In this document: positions 49,862-64,000 of the stretch, piece after piece
Position numbering within the stretch: the first letter of the stretch is position 1
Layout: every line of letters begins with the position of its first letter
NCBI GenBank assembly: GCA_964035795.1
Contig: OZ038320.1
Coordinates: forward strand, 2,016,184-2,080,183
DNA: 64,000 nucleotides
Source of the DNA: Pterobdella sp. o SKG-2022
Taxonomy: Eukaryota > Annelida > Clitellata > Hirudinida > Piscicolidae
Reading direction: 5' to 3'
Position numbers and translations under genes: made by a program
The notes under the pieces: generated by a model
Told to the model about the DNA's origin: nothing
Database searches by the model: none
What the model saw: the letters and a program-made list of their open reading frames with translations, nothing else

Positions 49862-52045
49862 TTACTTTATTTATCGACATCGAAACAACGTGTTTATTTG
49901 TTTGAGTTTATGACGTTGTTTTTATGACGTAGTTATCAACTGATTTGGCGGCAGGACAGAAATATGACGTGTAATGAAAGTTTTTCAGGTGAGTTTTGAC
50001 ATATTACAACTGCTCAAAGATCGATGATACAAAGCACCTCGTGGAGTGTGCTTGTTCCAATGCTTTGAATTATATAGAAGTAGTTTGCATTTTGAGTTGG
50101 TTTGATGTTTTAATTATTCCATAACCGAGTCATGTATATTTATTTTATTGATGTTTCATTAGATTAAGGGTTGATAAACTAGTTGTAGTGGATGTAAAAT
50201 GAAAGCAAGTTAATGAAATATTAATTGGTAATTAGAGATCATTTGATCGAGTGCTACTCAAGGACTATTTAATTATTCATAGCTTATGAGCTACTCAGAT
50301 CTTTTGTTCCAAATAATACGAATATTTTCAAATTTTGAAATTCTCATGAAATTGAAACAACCAAAGTTCAAACAAATTGAGCACTTGCAAGTCGGAGTGA
50401 CGACAGAATTCTCAGTGCGGAATAAAAAACTTTAATTATAAAATATTTGAAAATTTTTACATTTTTACAAAGTTTTTTCAAATCTCTTTTGGCAAGTGAA
50501 CTTTGTGAAAAATCGGTCTCATTAAAAAAGACTAAATTAATTCCTCAAAGGAAACAATGGAGTTTTGTATGAAAAATTTTGAAAAAGTTTTTACAAAATG
50601 AATATGAAAGTGCTAGTCACGAGAAGGTAGTCAAAAGCAATCAAAAACTGCCGTTGATGTAATATTAATTAAGCCTTCCACATTACAAAGTAATCGTCTC
50701 TTTACTTCATTAAGTACATTTTTTGGCATTATTATTTACGAGCGTGATTGTAACGGTGGTGGCCAAATACATGGCCAATGTGATTAGACTGACATAAACT
50801 GATTACCAATGAATCTTAACTCGTCCCATTCTTTTCAATAATTTATGGTCGGACTAGAGAACATTCTAGAGCAAAAAGGACAAAGCAGATTGAATCTGGA
50901 CTAGCACACTGTTGATCACACTCATCTAATTGTGCCCAGCTGTTGCCCTCAATGCTTTCTTATTCCATCTGCTACACTCAGATTTTGAAACTGTTTTGAT
51001 AGAAGTGACACAGTCCAGTGAAGTAATTGTGTAATGAAGCAATTAAACCCATATCAAATGAACATTTTTTTTCGGCAGACTGCAAAAGTCATAATAGAAA
51101 CATGATGTTAAAATAAATTTTTCTTTGACATTATACTGTTGTGAGAGGAATAAAAGTGATGTAGTGATGCAGTTTGGAGTTGTGAGGAGGAGATTCAGAG
51201 CATAACAAACACAAAAACTTGCGCAATGGAGCGATTTAGTCGTCAGTTTTAAATTTCCCATGGGAGGTTATTTAATTGAATTCAAAAATTGATTAGCTTG
51301 CCTGTAGTTGCTTGCGAGCGCCAAAGAAGCTACATTGTTATGATTTCTTTATTCACTCTCATCCCTTTCTCTCTGTTTCATCTTCATTAAAATCTTTGTA
51401 TTTTTAACATTTTTTTGAACTTTCCAACCTTTATTTACAAAGTTACTGATACGTACAACCTCACCCCACTCCCTCCATCCCCCTCTTGACCTTCATATCT
51501 CTTCCATAAGAAATACCTACTCCACTGTTCACATTGATTTTTAATTTTTAAGGTTTTTTCAAAAACGTTTGTAACAGTAGCACACAAATATTATTGTGAT
51601 ATTTGTTAGTTGTAGAAAAAAGTTGAATCATCTGCTGTCATCGACCTGCCTACAACACTTCAAACCCAATTACATCCACGCAAAACTTTTGACAAAAATA
51701 AGTCTTAAAAGTCCAAAAAACTGTTTTAAACAGTCTTCAATAAAGAATGAAAACTCGAAGAGACTTGGTGCCAGCATAGATGTGAACCTCATGGACTGAG
51801 CATGTAACCCCATATAACCATGTGCTTCGGTACTCGAAGAAACACTTGGGTTTTGAAACATCACTTGATGTGTAACGCAATGGAGACAGAACGAGTAGGA
51901 AGTCATGAAGGCTTGTACGGTGGATTTAACGCAATTTCTGACGGTCAGCTGGGTCTCTGTATGAATGGAGGTTTATTTTAGTTTCTGTGTTTTCCAGTAT
52001 CAGTTATCATTTTGGGTATCGACGAGCAGATAACTACATTTGTTT

Positions 52046-52160
52046 AAAACAACACAATGCTATATTGACCTACGAAGCTTTTGTGAATATAACATACGTT
52101 TAAAGGACTTGAAAATATATTACTTACGAAAAGCTTTGTAGATCAATAAGCCATTGTTTT
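52046..52160 (-). repeat. Imperfect 115-bp hairpin (right copy)
   Basis: Palindrome partner of 23351-23465, with one substitution between copies at 52129/23382. Confidence 0.4.
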
Positions 52161-53231
52161 ATTTTTCCAACACAATTATTTTTTCTATCTCGTGATCAAA
52201 TAAACATTAGTACTTTTGTAAACTAAAATCTCAATTTTATAAGTTGAAATCTTTTTCATGGTGAAAACCTGACTGAAAAAATGCATTTTTCATGTATTCA
52301 TGAAGCAATACAGGAACTTTGAAGATGAATAATGAAACAAGTCCAGTTATTTTCAAAAAGTAAATTAAGCCGGCGAGTATTATAAATTCACAAACATTCA
52401 TTTGGCAGTTTCACTCCAGATTAGTGATCTCAATAACAAATGCTCACCATTCATTTCTTACAGAGGCATCTGGAATGTAGCTTAAGCACCAGCCAATGCA
52501 TATAATTAATTAATATCAAATAATACACCTAGATTTATTTCTTGAGAGGTTTTAAACCTAATGCCTTAAAACTAGCTTATTGAGAGTTATAGCCTCGTTT
52601 TGTCAAAATAATTTCTCCGTGTCTGCTTTATTTGTGAAGTCTCCATAATAAGGAATTTTAAAGAGATTGAACATGCTACTGAGATATTGGAGATGATTTC
52701 ATTTAACCAATGGATGTAATGAGGAGATTCATAAGATAGTAGAATTTAACAAGAATATAGGATCAATAAAAACAAAAATAAGTTAATAAGAAAATAAGGA
52801 AAGAATAAAAAATGATGTCGTGGAAGGAATTATAATAATAATGAGAGTTGCGAAAAGTAACAAAAGCTTATCGAATCATCGCTTGAGTAACAACGGTGCT
52901 TGAAACCATAATGAAGAGTCATATTGGCAATCTTCAAGCTTTGACAACCATTCTCATCACAAATAAGTTTGAATCTTAAAAAGATTTTTAATCACTTTTT
53001 ATCAATACTTGCTTAATGTTATATGAAATAGAATTATTTATTTATTCAATTATTTCTTTTAAGTAAGTATACATAAATTAAAGTCATAAGAATATCTTTC
53101 ATATCGTTTTAAAAGAATAAAAGAGGGCTACTTAAAATTCAATGCAGCTTTTCGCTACCTCGAGATCGATGTAATAGATGTAAGTGGCGCAGATACATCA
53201 AACAGTGGGCCCAAAGAAAGAGGCTGTAGTA

Positions 53232-53385
53232 AGAGGTCTAGATGCCTATTAAAAGACTGGGTGTCTGCCAGAGGGTTGAATGCACTTTAGAAGACTGGAT
53301 GTTTGCCAAAATGTTGAGTGCTTGTTAGAAGCCTGGATGTCTCCTAGGGGGGCTGAGTGCCTGGCGAGGGTCTGGGTGTCTACCA
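53232..53385 (-). repeat. 38-39 bp minisatellite (right copy)
   Basis: Palindrome partner of 22126-22279. Confidence 0.7.
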
Positions 53386-53502
53386 GGAGACTTGAGGGCT
53401 TACCTCCCCGGTGCGAAGAAGGAGTAGATCAAAAGGAGTTTGGTAATTAATTTTGTAATCTTGTCAGCTTGTTCTTTTCTTCGGGGTGGTAGAAGTTTGA
53501 AA

Positions 53503-53658
53503 GAGATAAAAGGTTTCGAGGAAGATGTGTTTAAAAGAAGTCTTATAGAAATAAATAGATATCGATGTTATTTATATGCAAAAATAAAAGGTTTCGAGAA
53601 AGATGTGTTTAAAAGAAGTCTTATAGAAATAAATAGATATCGATGTTATTTATATGCA
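53503..53658 (+). repeat. 78-bp tandem duplication (right copy)
   Basis: Palindrome partner of 21853-22008. Confidence 0.8.
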
Positions 53659-54261
53659 AATATCAAGCAAGCGATAGCATTTCAATTACATTTTTCAACG
53701 TCCTGCCGATGATCGATGCCTCTAGACAAGACTCAAATCGAAGAGTTTATGTACTGGATATACATACAACTTGATAATAATTCTGTAGTTGAAAAGATAT
53801 TTCTTTTAGTTTTGATTATGAATTAAATGTTCATAAAAAAGAGATTTCATGGTGACTGGTTGCGAAGAATGCCGATACAAATTGCGAGATTTTTTATTCA
53901 AATTCATCAAAACTTGTACTTTGTAAATTTAATTTTGAAAAAATCATTTCAAAATTGAAACTCCAATAATTTTTGAATATTTTTCGCGCTAAAAGTCGAT
54001 TTTTTGTCTAGTCTTCCTTCATATCGACCGAGCCATACATATCCATTTGCAAATATTTCAAGTTATGTCCAAACACAATCTTTCATCTTTGTTTCGTGAA
54101 TCATAATTGAAACAAATTGAAATAAAAATCATTATTTCTTGTACTCGAGCAACAGCATTTCAAAAGAACAGTGACAAGGAAACACATCAGCTCCTACCCC
54201 ATCTCAGTCGTCTGCGTTGAACGTATGTTTTCAATAGAAATATTCCTCAAACCTGCTAAGT

Positions 54262-54386
54262 TTAATCTTTCGGAATGATGGTGGCAACCTTCAAACCTCC
54301 TACATCTTTTAATTTACAGCTCTTCTTATGCCACGGCAGTGTTTTTATAGGCTGATAACGACTGTTTCTCCCACAACTTTTCACCA
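54262..54386 (-). CDS. Candidate terminal exon, unknown protein (right copy)
   Basis: Palindrome partner of 21125-21249. Confidence 0.25.
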
Positions 54387-56224
54387 CTAAAAGCCAAATT
54401 GAATAATACAGATTTTATTGTGCACAAATCCAATCTTAGTGGCCCAATCATAGTGCTAATAAAACACCAAATCGTTCCTTAACGGGACATTCACTTCATT
54501 TCGCAATCATCCACCTCTTTATTAGAATCTGTTACTTTGGTAAACATAAGTAATAACAGAAGATTGCACCCCGCACACCCACCATTTATCAGTAGATGCC
54601 CGTTTGTTACTTGCATCCGTACTGCGTTTTCAGACTTGTTGTTGTGAGAAATAATGCTTCATGCCAAGGTGTGCTCAGTTTCACAACTCTAGTCCAATAA
54701 ATTTGAACTTCAATTTTCTATACAGCTTTTTCCATCATTATTTTTCAACGAGTCTATTCAAAAGACTGTGATTGTTCGAAGCTGAACAGAATATATGAAA
54801 GATTTATCAATGAAACCATACCTGAAAATATTAAACTTATATAAACTGAATATTTCAGCAGATTAACTTTAATATGTTCAAAAAAATTACTTTCTGCAGT
54901 ATAAGTTCGTTGGTGTTATCAACATTTTCTCATAAATCACCCTCTCAAATACACATTCATTACTGAAAATTTTCCCATCAATAATTTTATTTTTCAAATT
55001 TCAAACTAACAAAACTCATCATGTCAAACGAAAGAACGCCACGTTTCATTATTGATTCTCAAGACTCTCTAATTAAACTCATATCATTTTCATATGGGCC
55101 TATGAGTTTGCTTTACACCTAGAGCCATTAATTCTCATTTTAATCTATGCATCATTCACCCACCTACACCCACTTTTCCACCCACCACCAAATCCAGCCA
55201 CCACCACATCTCTCCCATTTCTCCACCCATTTTCGACCATCTCAGTATAACTACTTTTGATGTACTGAGATGCCAAATCTCTGTTTCCAATCTGTTTTTA
55301 TGGAACGGAATTAAAAATGCACTTGAAAAAATCGAAAACAAGTGGGAATATATGGCGTCCATTTTGAAAGATTCACACTTAAAGTGCACAACCAATAAGA
55401 TTCTTTTAAGTCGATGAAGCGTGAATTTGTTAAGAAGCGATCATGCGTGACTAAAATTCAGAATTTTGATGGAGTCTGCGAGAATATTCATTATTTTCGT
55501 TTTGAAGTGCTCTGGAATAGAAAAATTAAACTTATGATAATTAAGTATAAAGAATAACTAAGTTGCATTGACCCTTAACGAAAATTGCGATAAGATTTGA
55601 GTCCAAAGCAATCGTTTAAAATTATCAAAAATATAAAAAAATGGAACTGAGGGTTTCAAAAAATTTCAAAAAAGCTTTATAATAATTAATAGAAAACACA
55701 AATTGAATTTAATTAGAATTAAAATTTAAAATTAAATTTCAAAAAATGCAAACTGAAAAATATCATAATAATGAATAAAAACACAAAAAAGCTTGAAGTA
55801 GTTAAAGGACGATAAAACGACCACGAAGTAGCCAGGTTATTTATTACAAGCAACCTTAGTCCTAATTGATGGACATTTTGGATACGAAGCAAATAAAATA
55901 AAAGCAATTAACTTATTTCCAAAAAGATCCTTTTCAAGTTCCAAATTTCAATTGAAATCAATGATGATTTCTCATTTTGTATATTCTCAACATGGCAAAA
56001 AGATCTTTGGAAGCAAAAAAGTGTTCACATTAAAATTTCGAGTTTTTCATCAAAGAAATGAAAAAAAGTGCAAATGAAAATGAACCGAATAAATATACTT
56101 TGGTCATTCAGGCAAAATCGAGTCTCCCTATACAATGTCACGTGCAGTTGTATTTTTATCCGCTTATTACCAAAACTTGCTGCCACTTAATTGTTGCAAC
56201 AACACACTGTATCAAAGTTGCTAA

Positions 56225-56306
56225 TTGTTGGCCCCACACGGGATCGAACCCGGTAGTTTTAATATGTAGTCTAATGCTCTACCAGCTGAGCTATACGGAC
56301 CAACAA
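56225..56306 (-). repeat. tRNA-like element 2 (right copy)
   Basis: Palindrome partner of 19205-19286, identical where read. Confidence 0.6.
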
Positions 56307-56438
56307 TCGTCTGGTTGTCACTCATCACCGAGCATCACTCCACCTTATCACTTCTTCACTTTTCACTTTATTTCAATATTATATTCTCACTCATTTATCC
56401 ATCCAATACTTGAGTATATTAGAACTAATCGGATGTTA

Positions 56439-56497
56439 TATGGTGGCTTGATGGCTCAGTTTGAGTGACTGGGTCGAATCCTGGTCTGGGTTTTTTT
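56439..56497 (+). repeat. Compact tRNA-derived SINE-like element (right copy)
   Basis: Palindrome partner of 19014-19072; the T7 run is at 56491-56497. Confidence 0.5.
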
Positions 56498-58100
56498 CGA
56501 ATTATAGTTGGAAGGCGTTTGAAACCATAGTGCTTTTGTTTAAAATGCTGGCTTGGGCATCACTTCCTGTGTTTTGGAGATTTTCACAAAAGCCGATATG
56601 CATTTTACTTATCTGAATTACAGAAGGTTAAAAATAATTTAATGAAAAGAATTTTTAAAAAATGAAAATATTTGTTAGTGTCTTGAATACTCACAAAATG
56701 TTCATATTTCTGGAAATTTGATCGAGTGATTTCGACTTAGCGGCAAATAAAAATCAAATTTTCACTTTCAGGTTGCCTTCTCGACGAGATATTTATAGTG
56801 CAAACAAGAAGTGTGTAAGGCATAAAAGTCTCTGGGATGGCATTTTATCGCACATAACTCTCCTTTATGGAGCTTAATGAAAGCAAGTTTCAAACGCTCA
56901 AACACCTGTTTTCGATATTTCCAGCTTTTTTCAAACACCTACTATGTTAGTTGTGAGAGTTAATTGAAGTTTTTAAACAGGTATCAGAGAAGAATGGAAT
57001 TGTATTAGTATGATGATTAAGGTACCGGGTATCGAAGGATTTGAGCTGCTTCATCTTCAAACAGCACTCTATTGAGATGCTGTGTGATTTAGTTATCTTC
57101 TATCAGATTAACTTATCACAAAGTTCATGAGTTTTTGAAAAAGTTATAAAAGTTTATTAGTCATTAATAAATTATTTTCATTAATAAACTATTACTATTG
57201 ATTTTCACTGCCGGAACTCAAATTATTGTTTAAAACGGCAAAGCACTTCCGCTGCACATGTGGCGATCAGACAACAACTTTTGATACCACCTACCTTAGA
57301 GCTTTTGCGAGCCTCGGTTGCCAAGTTCAATCTGTGTATAATCAAATCGAATTTTGAGTACATGGTCGTGAGAAAATTTTAAAGATTTTGAAACAAAAAT
57401 ATGTATATGAAAACAATAGATGCCTGAAAACCTTCTGAGTATCCACAGACGACAGTCTGAAGAGAAACCAGACTCATTCTACCATTGTAGACTGTGAACA
57501 AAACAGACGCCATATTTGATGAAAGTCGTTTTGAAGAGTTCAAAACGCACCATAGAGATCAATCAATTAGAGAACAAAATAAACTGCGTTGTTGAAGCCA
57601 CTCCCAGATTTGAGGTCTGTGTTACTATTTTGTTGGCTTGCCTTGTACACGAACAATCGACATTAATCAGTGGGGTCTTTTGAAGGAAGAACTACTGATG
57701 ACGGTTTGAAACGTTGATGACAGTTGTATGGTAAGGTGGTTACAAGGGAGGGAAATTGTGGTTGATGGAAACTGAGAATCAGTTTTATAATGTAATTAAG
57801 CTTGTCATGATGCATTCAACAAGTATTAAACAAAAGGATATATAAGATATATAATTCTTCATCAAAAGCATGAGAGTATATATTAAAAGTATTTTATGAT
57901 CAGAAAACTATTTAGAAGTCGAAAAGTTATTGAAGTTTTGTAGTTTCTCATTCTTCATATTAGCAACAAATCTATTTCCCCACGAAAGACATTTGCAATG
58001 AAATGCAATGACAAGCCAACTGGAAATCTCATTTGAACATCCACCCTACTTTTCTTCCGTCAAACAACTGCATGAAAAACACCTTGCGAGTATTGTTCAG

Positions 58101-58198
58101 TGGGGTGGATGCAAAAGAACATAGGAATGGGTGGTACAAAGATGGGTGGAACCCTTAAAACACCCTCAAAACTCCTTCAGACACCGAGAAGCATTTGA
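58101..58198 (+). CDS. Candidate terminal exon, Gly/Lys-rich tail (right copy)
   Basis: Palindrome partner of 17313-17410. Confidence 0.2.
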
Positions 58199-60258
58199 TA
58201 TAAATGTTTCTGATTTCTTCATTCTTAATTCTTCTTTGAGAGTTTTTAAAAGCATCTATTAATTTTTTTTTAATGCAAAAATCGAGAGATTTGGTGAATT
58301 ATATTTGATAGAAGTATGAAGATTATACAAATTGATGTGTTAAAGGCATTACTAACTTGTCCTGCTGCCTCTGCCTGCATAAAGCTTGACAACCTCAAAG
58401 CCACTCATATCAACGCAGTTGCTAGTCTGATATGGTTCCAGATATTTTTAGTTTAACCTGTATCTCATGCAAAAGACTTTTTAAAAGTTCTTCAAAGCTT
58501 TTTTTGCACTGAAATATGTTGTGAATGGAAGACACAAAAGAAGCATTACTGGATATTCAAAAGTAAATTACTCTAAAGTTTCTCGAAATATTTCATAAAA
58601 GTCTCAAATGGCGCGCCATTAGAATCATCAGGTGTTGACGAGGACTTGAAACTTTGCACCATCTTGAAACACAAGCCTGTCAATGAAGATTTGAAAGCAT
58701 GAGATAGTAATCATCACTGTTTCCGCTGCATTGCAAACACGGAAGAAAGGTGCGTATATGGTTTCAGCTTGACATCTTTTCCTTCTCACATTTATATACC
58801 TTATTCGGTGTTGAGAGAAGGTTTAGCTAAGTGATTGGTGCTTTGAATGATTATATAGGGGAGTCTGATGTTTCAGAGTAAGACTGAATCTAACGAAGAA
58901 TATATAGGTTTTGTAGTATGAATCACTGATGGACACTCTCGATGTTAAACTGAGAAATATTTCTGAACTATTCACTTGAAATCTATCCTAATGATAAACG
59001 ATGTTTCACAATTGTTTTCAATAGTAGTTTTATGCTTCAGTTTTATTATGTTTTTGATATATATTTTTATTGTTGTTATTATTATTGTGATGTCGACATA
59101 GATTAGTCTCGTTGTTATTCAGTATCAAGGCCATTTCTTTACGGTTTTTTGTATTATTTTGGTTTAATTATTATTATTTTATATTTTTATTCTTATTTTA
59201 TTACTATCTTCTTTTTCTTCTTACTCCGTTACAGACATAGAGACGATAGTGAAGCGAAGCGAAATGATTATAAGTAGGGAATTGCTTGATCTGGCGGGAA
59301 ACTAATTCAGTAATGATCAGCTTGGGACCACATCATTTGTCCAGGCGTGAAGTGGGCTTTTGAAGGATTAAAACATCCACTGTTTTTTAATCATATTAAC
59401 TGGTATATACCTATAAATTATTGAGACTTGGATATATAGAAATTTAATTCAAAACCAACCTTTTTAGCTTTTTTAATCTAAAGTTCAAAGTTATATAGAA
59501 ATGAACTGACTTTATTTAATTCCCACTGTATAAATAATAAAAACATGCAAAAAATTCATTTCAACTGATCCAGTCAAAAATTTTTTAAATTTTGAACTCT
59601 GCTCAATCGAATGCATGAAGCCCATAATTTTGAGCTTCAAAGTTCCAAATGAAAGGATTACAGTGCAAAAGCTTGAGAAATCCAATAAATATCAAAACAT
59701 GAAAATATAATCATTCTCATACAAAATTTAATTCTACATTAGTCACGACAAGTCCCGTTTCCTAGCGACGTTTTCTGGCCAAGAAGGCATTTGACGTGTG
59801 TGCAAACTAAAGTATGAAATGTGCTTTCATTAATACTTGCACGTGTTCATACGGGTAGCACGAAGGGTTTTAATCGTTAAGTTATAGTGACACGACTTGC
59901 TAGGCTTTGGCGAGCTTTTAAGCAATATCTTCCACTAGTTATACACACACATAATTCACTGGTAACGTAGTCAAAGCAGAAAGAATTTACTGTGTGTGAT
60001 GGTGTGGGTGGTTTGTACTAAATTCAAGCACCGTATGAAGGCAGTTATTCTCAGTACATCTGGAGCAATTAACTGAATCAATCAAAAGGAAAGATCGCTT
60101 ATTAAGTATGATTGATGCTTCAGATACTTCAAAACAGAGATGCTTGAGGGAAATATTTGTAATATAAATTCCAATGAGAATAATACATCTTAAATTTTTG
60201 AACTTTTTGTGCCATAAATTATCGGATTCATCTTTGAAATAAAACATCACACATACTT

Positions 60259-60406
60259 AATGCCTGGTCACGCACGCGCTTTGGAGAGGCCTCAAAGTGG
60301 TGACCTCTGAACCAACATAGATAAGACTTACTCAAACATACAAATGTTTACGATGCAGTGGATAAGAGCTTGCGAGATAACCGTTTGACCGGGGTTTGAA
60401 TCCTAC
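60259..60406 (+). repeat. tRNA-derived SINE-like element (right copy)
   Basis: Palindrome partner of 15105-15252. Confidence 0.45.
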
Positions 60407-61565
60407 TAAAATTGAATTAATTAAATGTACACTGTTGTAAGAGCATAAAAGTATGGTTGGCATTCATACATCGCTTAAACTCACATGAACTTTTCTTTGT
60501 TTTGACGTCTTTTAAGAGAGGTTCGAGGCCATATTTCTTTCGTTAACAAAAGGTTGTATATAAAAAGTAAATTTTCATTGAGTCAAATTCGGGAGAGTTT
60601 TTAAAGAGAGAAGAATATAATAAAGATGGTTTAAAACTCACGAAGTTTTTGAGGCTCGACCTCGTTACAACGTCATTGTTTTTTCATTACTATTATTAAG
60701 ACCCGTTTCATCATTATTACCTGCTTCTTATTATTATTATTATGTTGTTTAATGAAATAAAAAAGGCATTTTTCCATTAATGGATGTATATTCTTGTGTT
60801 TTTGTTTTTTAGAATATATTTTTATTCGTCTTTTACTTCCATCGTTATTTTCATTATTTGCAGCATACTTTTTCAAATTATGCTTTTATTACACTTTTAT
60901 TTTGTCCATTTCATACTCTAGCACACATCGGATCTATAATTAATTTTGAATATCCTCCTTAAAATCACTCTTTCGACATCTTAACCTGTTATTAACTCAC
61001 CAACATACACTACTCTCTCCATACTAGGGCATGTCTCCTTATATAAGCACTAAGACTCAAATCTCTTCTTCCTTCATAGATTCTGATTGTATTTTACGAT
61101 TTAGAAAAGTTTCAAATTAATTTCAACCTTTTTTGGATTTTTTCGAAACTTTAAATCTTGACTTTTCTGCTTTCAAATACGTAGAAGATTACAAATAAAA
61201 ATCTCTCTTGTTACATTTTCAGATTTTTTTTAAACGTAGATCTCCATGATATGAGTGGTGTCAACCCGTCATGATTTGAGCCCACTACACAATGCATAAC
61301 TCAATATACATACACATATCTCATAATGTACCAATAATTATTTCTGCATTAAACAAATAATATGGAAATAGCCTGTTGAAATAAAGAAGCAAACGATATG
61401 AAGCCAAGAACATGATCCTAATGATATATATAATGCTTTTTCGTGTTGCTCGTTACGAGAATAATTTTTCCAAAAATAAATTTACATAAAATTATTTACG
61501 ATGAAAACAAAATTATTTTTAATGAAACACACTATCATAACGTACCACTACATCTCTTTACACTA

Positions 61566-61711
61566 CACAACCCAACACCACGACACGTCATATCTAACTC
61601 ATCATACCACATCTCACATTACATTTCGTACCACCACACCTTTCACACCACACCAAACACTCCACCACAGCAAGAACCCCACCACACAATCCACACACCT
61701 CATCACAAACA
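61566..61711 (-). repeat. GTGGT/GTGTG-rich low-complexity tract (right copy)
   Basis: Palindrome partner of 13800-13945. Confidence 0.65.
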
Positions 61712-63506
61712 CACAAAAATCAGCATTTGAACGTGTTCGCTTCGATTGACAGCCTCGTTCCAGGGAGCACTAGAATTAATTGCATTTGTCTCTACATTAA
61801 ATCTCATCACAACCAACATTTCGTGCAGAACTTTTTAGCATATTTATTAAGATGAGGTTCGAAATTTAAAGACATGAAAGTAAGTAACTCTAAAACATTG
61901 TGACAAAATTAGTTTTGATGAGGACTGCCATCCTCATTCAGTCATTGAGAAAATTTGTAAATACTGAATTTTTACTGAAGTTCGAAAAAAATTATAAATT
62001 TTTCTCATATATATTTTAAGTTTCAAATTTGAAGAAGTTCAGTTGTACACAATTCACAAATTGGAAAACTCAAAAGAACGGTTCAACGTTAGAACGCTCA
62101 AAAATGCGTTTCGGATGAGATTGTTGTTGTCTTTATGCTAAACCATAAGTTGAAACAATTTTTGTTTCAGTATCTGATATATGTGTGAAAACTTGGAAAT
62201 CGCAGAATTATAATTCCACACCGACTTTGCTTCAGAAAAAATAATTTAGAACTCACAAAAGTTTGTTTTTTACAAAATTGGAGCGTGTTATCTGAGTGCA
62301 GTGTGTGTGATGTTCCCTCGTTTGTTTTATCACGCTCGAAAACTCCTTTCTTTGTTCCATATCATATGGTGTGTTATAAATATGCAGTAAATAAGATTTG
62401 AGTAGTAATTAATTATTATTTAGACCGTCCTTAATGATTATGAGTGTATCCCACGATAATTAGAAGCACAGTCTGCATAGAGACAATTTTTCGGCCCATC
62501 AATAACTCCAATTAAAAAGCATCTTTTATCGTGAGGTCTGTGTGTTGGAATGTGATCATATTGCTCGTGTATGTTTCATAACACTGCGTCAGTAAACAAC
62601 CCTATCAATAGACTTGCATGTGCCCGTATATAACTATTTGTGGCAATCTTCTTTCATACACAAGAATAAAAGATTCCTCGTTTTCCTTTTTGTCTGTCTT
62701 TGTGTCTCTGTGTTTCTTTCTGTGTGATTGTGTCTGTTTGTGTGTATGCATCTGTGAAGATCCGTAATGATTTACTTATTTTCTGATGTGGTGTTTATGT
62801 GTTATACTCATTGGTAATTCATATCGGATTAATTCAGTGTGCTTTTCAAAGTTATAGTTTATTACCAGGTATTTTGTTGTCAGAGCTCGCCATATTTTCC
62901 ATTCAAACTCTCATGATATGTGCTTGTGACTCTTTGTGTGTACCATATTGTCAACATAACTCCGATCCCCTTCCACATTATGTTAAAAAGAAGAGCAATA
63001 ATCAAAAGAAAAAAAATAAAAAAAATAAAAATGAATAATAATAAAAATAAAAAAAGAAATAAAAAAAAAACAATGACTTCAATGATTTACGTTTCTTGTA
63101 TTTTTAATTATTTTTATTTATCGTCCAATTTGTTCATTGTTTTTCCGATTCAGATTTATGTATCCCCTATTTCTAGTTTCCTCTTATTTATTATCATTGT
63201 TTTGGCATTATTACCAATAAGACTTATTATTTCAATAGGTTTGTTTAGCAATTCTTGGAGATGGCATTTATAATGTGCTAAGGGTTGGTTTAATAATTTA
63301 TTTATTTCCTCGTATGGGTCCAGTTTCTACTTGAATCCACTAAGCATGTGGTCTATTATAACTACCGACATCAGCATTATTATTATTTAAAATTTATTTA
63401 TTTTATTTTTTTGATAATTTTATGTTTTGAAATTATGGGAAGTGATTAGAAACTTGAACAAAGACAAATTGTAGGCAATTAGGGGCTTTTTTATTTCCTC
63501 TTCTTT

Positions 63507-63584
63507 GTCGGCCCGCATAGCTCAGCTGGTAGAGCGTTAGACTAGTTATCTAAAGTAACCGGGTTCAATCTCGCGCTGGCCGAC
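63507..63584 (+). repeat. tRNA-like element 1 (right copy)
   Basis: Palindrome partner of 11927-12004 with identical sequence: A box, B box, perfect anticodon stem and long outer stem. It is followed by ACAATTATA. Confidence 0.6.
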
Positions 63585-64000
63585 AATTATACACACAAGA
63601 AGTAGCGCCCTGTGAATCATCTGTTGAGCTAACGAAACCCCAATATGGGGCGACTGAAAGTCGATCTATAAAAAAAAAATTTGCTCTTCTAATCCTCCAT
63701 CATTCACTGCCATTATAAGCTCTACTCTTTCTAATAAGAACTACAAATTTTCAAGCCCTCAAACCTCACAAAACGTCTCATTCAATTTTCAAATTTATTA
63801 AAAACTAAGCTATAAATTAATTTACTTCAAATTAATTTAAAAATTTTTCTCAAAAAAAAATTTTCAGGCTTATTTATAAGAGAAACGTTATCAATATTTA
63901 AAACCAGAACTCTGGCAGTATGTTTGTGTAGGAGATAAGTTCGAAGAGGAAGAAACCTTAAATACCACAAAAATAATGTCTTCAGTCGTTTGACATTAGT

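Larger units (their letters stand above)
39542..64000 (-). repeat. Right arm of giant palindrome (runs off the window)
   Basis: Inverted copy of 11511-35969. Bases differing from the left arm lie at 49754, 51606, 52129, 52548-52549 and 55622. The arm is still perfectly paired at base 64000, so it continues beyond the window. Confidence 0.97.

Noticed and set aside
11511..64000. CRISPR array, plasmid origin or viral genome with inverted terminal repeats
   Set aside because: No short regular direct repeats with spacers and no viral or plasmid genes. The inverted repeat encloses ordinary animal-type intergenic DNA with SINE pieces.

Overview
The window looks like intergenic and intronic DNA from an animal with an AT-rich nuclear genome, roughly two-thirds A+T by eye. 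The evidence is GT-AG introns with matching phases, an animal-type secreted-protein gene (SUEL-type lectin plus CUB-like domain), several tRNA-derived SINE-like pieces, and very low coding density. No bacterial, phage or organellar feature was seen. The species cannot be named; an invertebrate is most likely.

Layout. (1) Positions 1-11510 are single-copy within this window. They carry a minus-strand gene that I reconstructed from six phase-compatible exons between 10776 and 1609. It encodes a basic linker with a furin-like RHKR site, a complete galactose/rhamnose-binding SUEL lectin domain split by one intron, a Pro/Ser-rich linker exon, and a CUB-like domain over three exons ending in a stop codon. 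The 5' exons and the signal peptide were not found. (2) Positions 11511-35969 and 39542-64000 are the two arms of one giant palindrome. Every left position x pairs with right position 75511-x, with no net length difference over 24,459 bp and only six substitutions noticed. The right arm runs off the window edge, so the true arm is at least this long. (3) Positions 35970-39541 are the unique 3.57 kb spacer. Both inner arm edges fall at the start of GATG/TGGA-type tetranucleotide arrays.

The arms hold mainly AT-rich DNA with low-complexity tracts, two related tRNA-like elements with unusually long terminal stems, other tRNA-derived SINE fragments, a small foldback MITE-like element, a second imperfect hairpin, a 78-bp tandem duplication and a 38-bp minisatellite. 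A few short islands in the arms look like exons (good splice sites, protein-like composition), but I recognise no family in them, so they are given at low confidence. Each arm feature is present twice, in opposite orientations.

The two main points are the near-perfect palindrome, which is either a real, recently formed or gene-converted inverted duplication or an assembly artefact, and the unannotated lectin-CUB gene whose known 5' end lies within about 0.7 kb of the part of the palindrome visible here.
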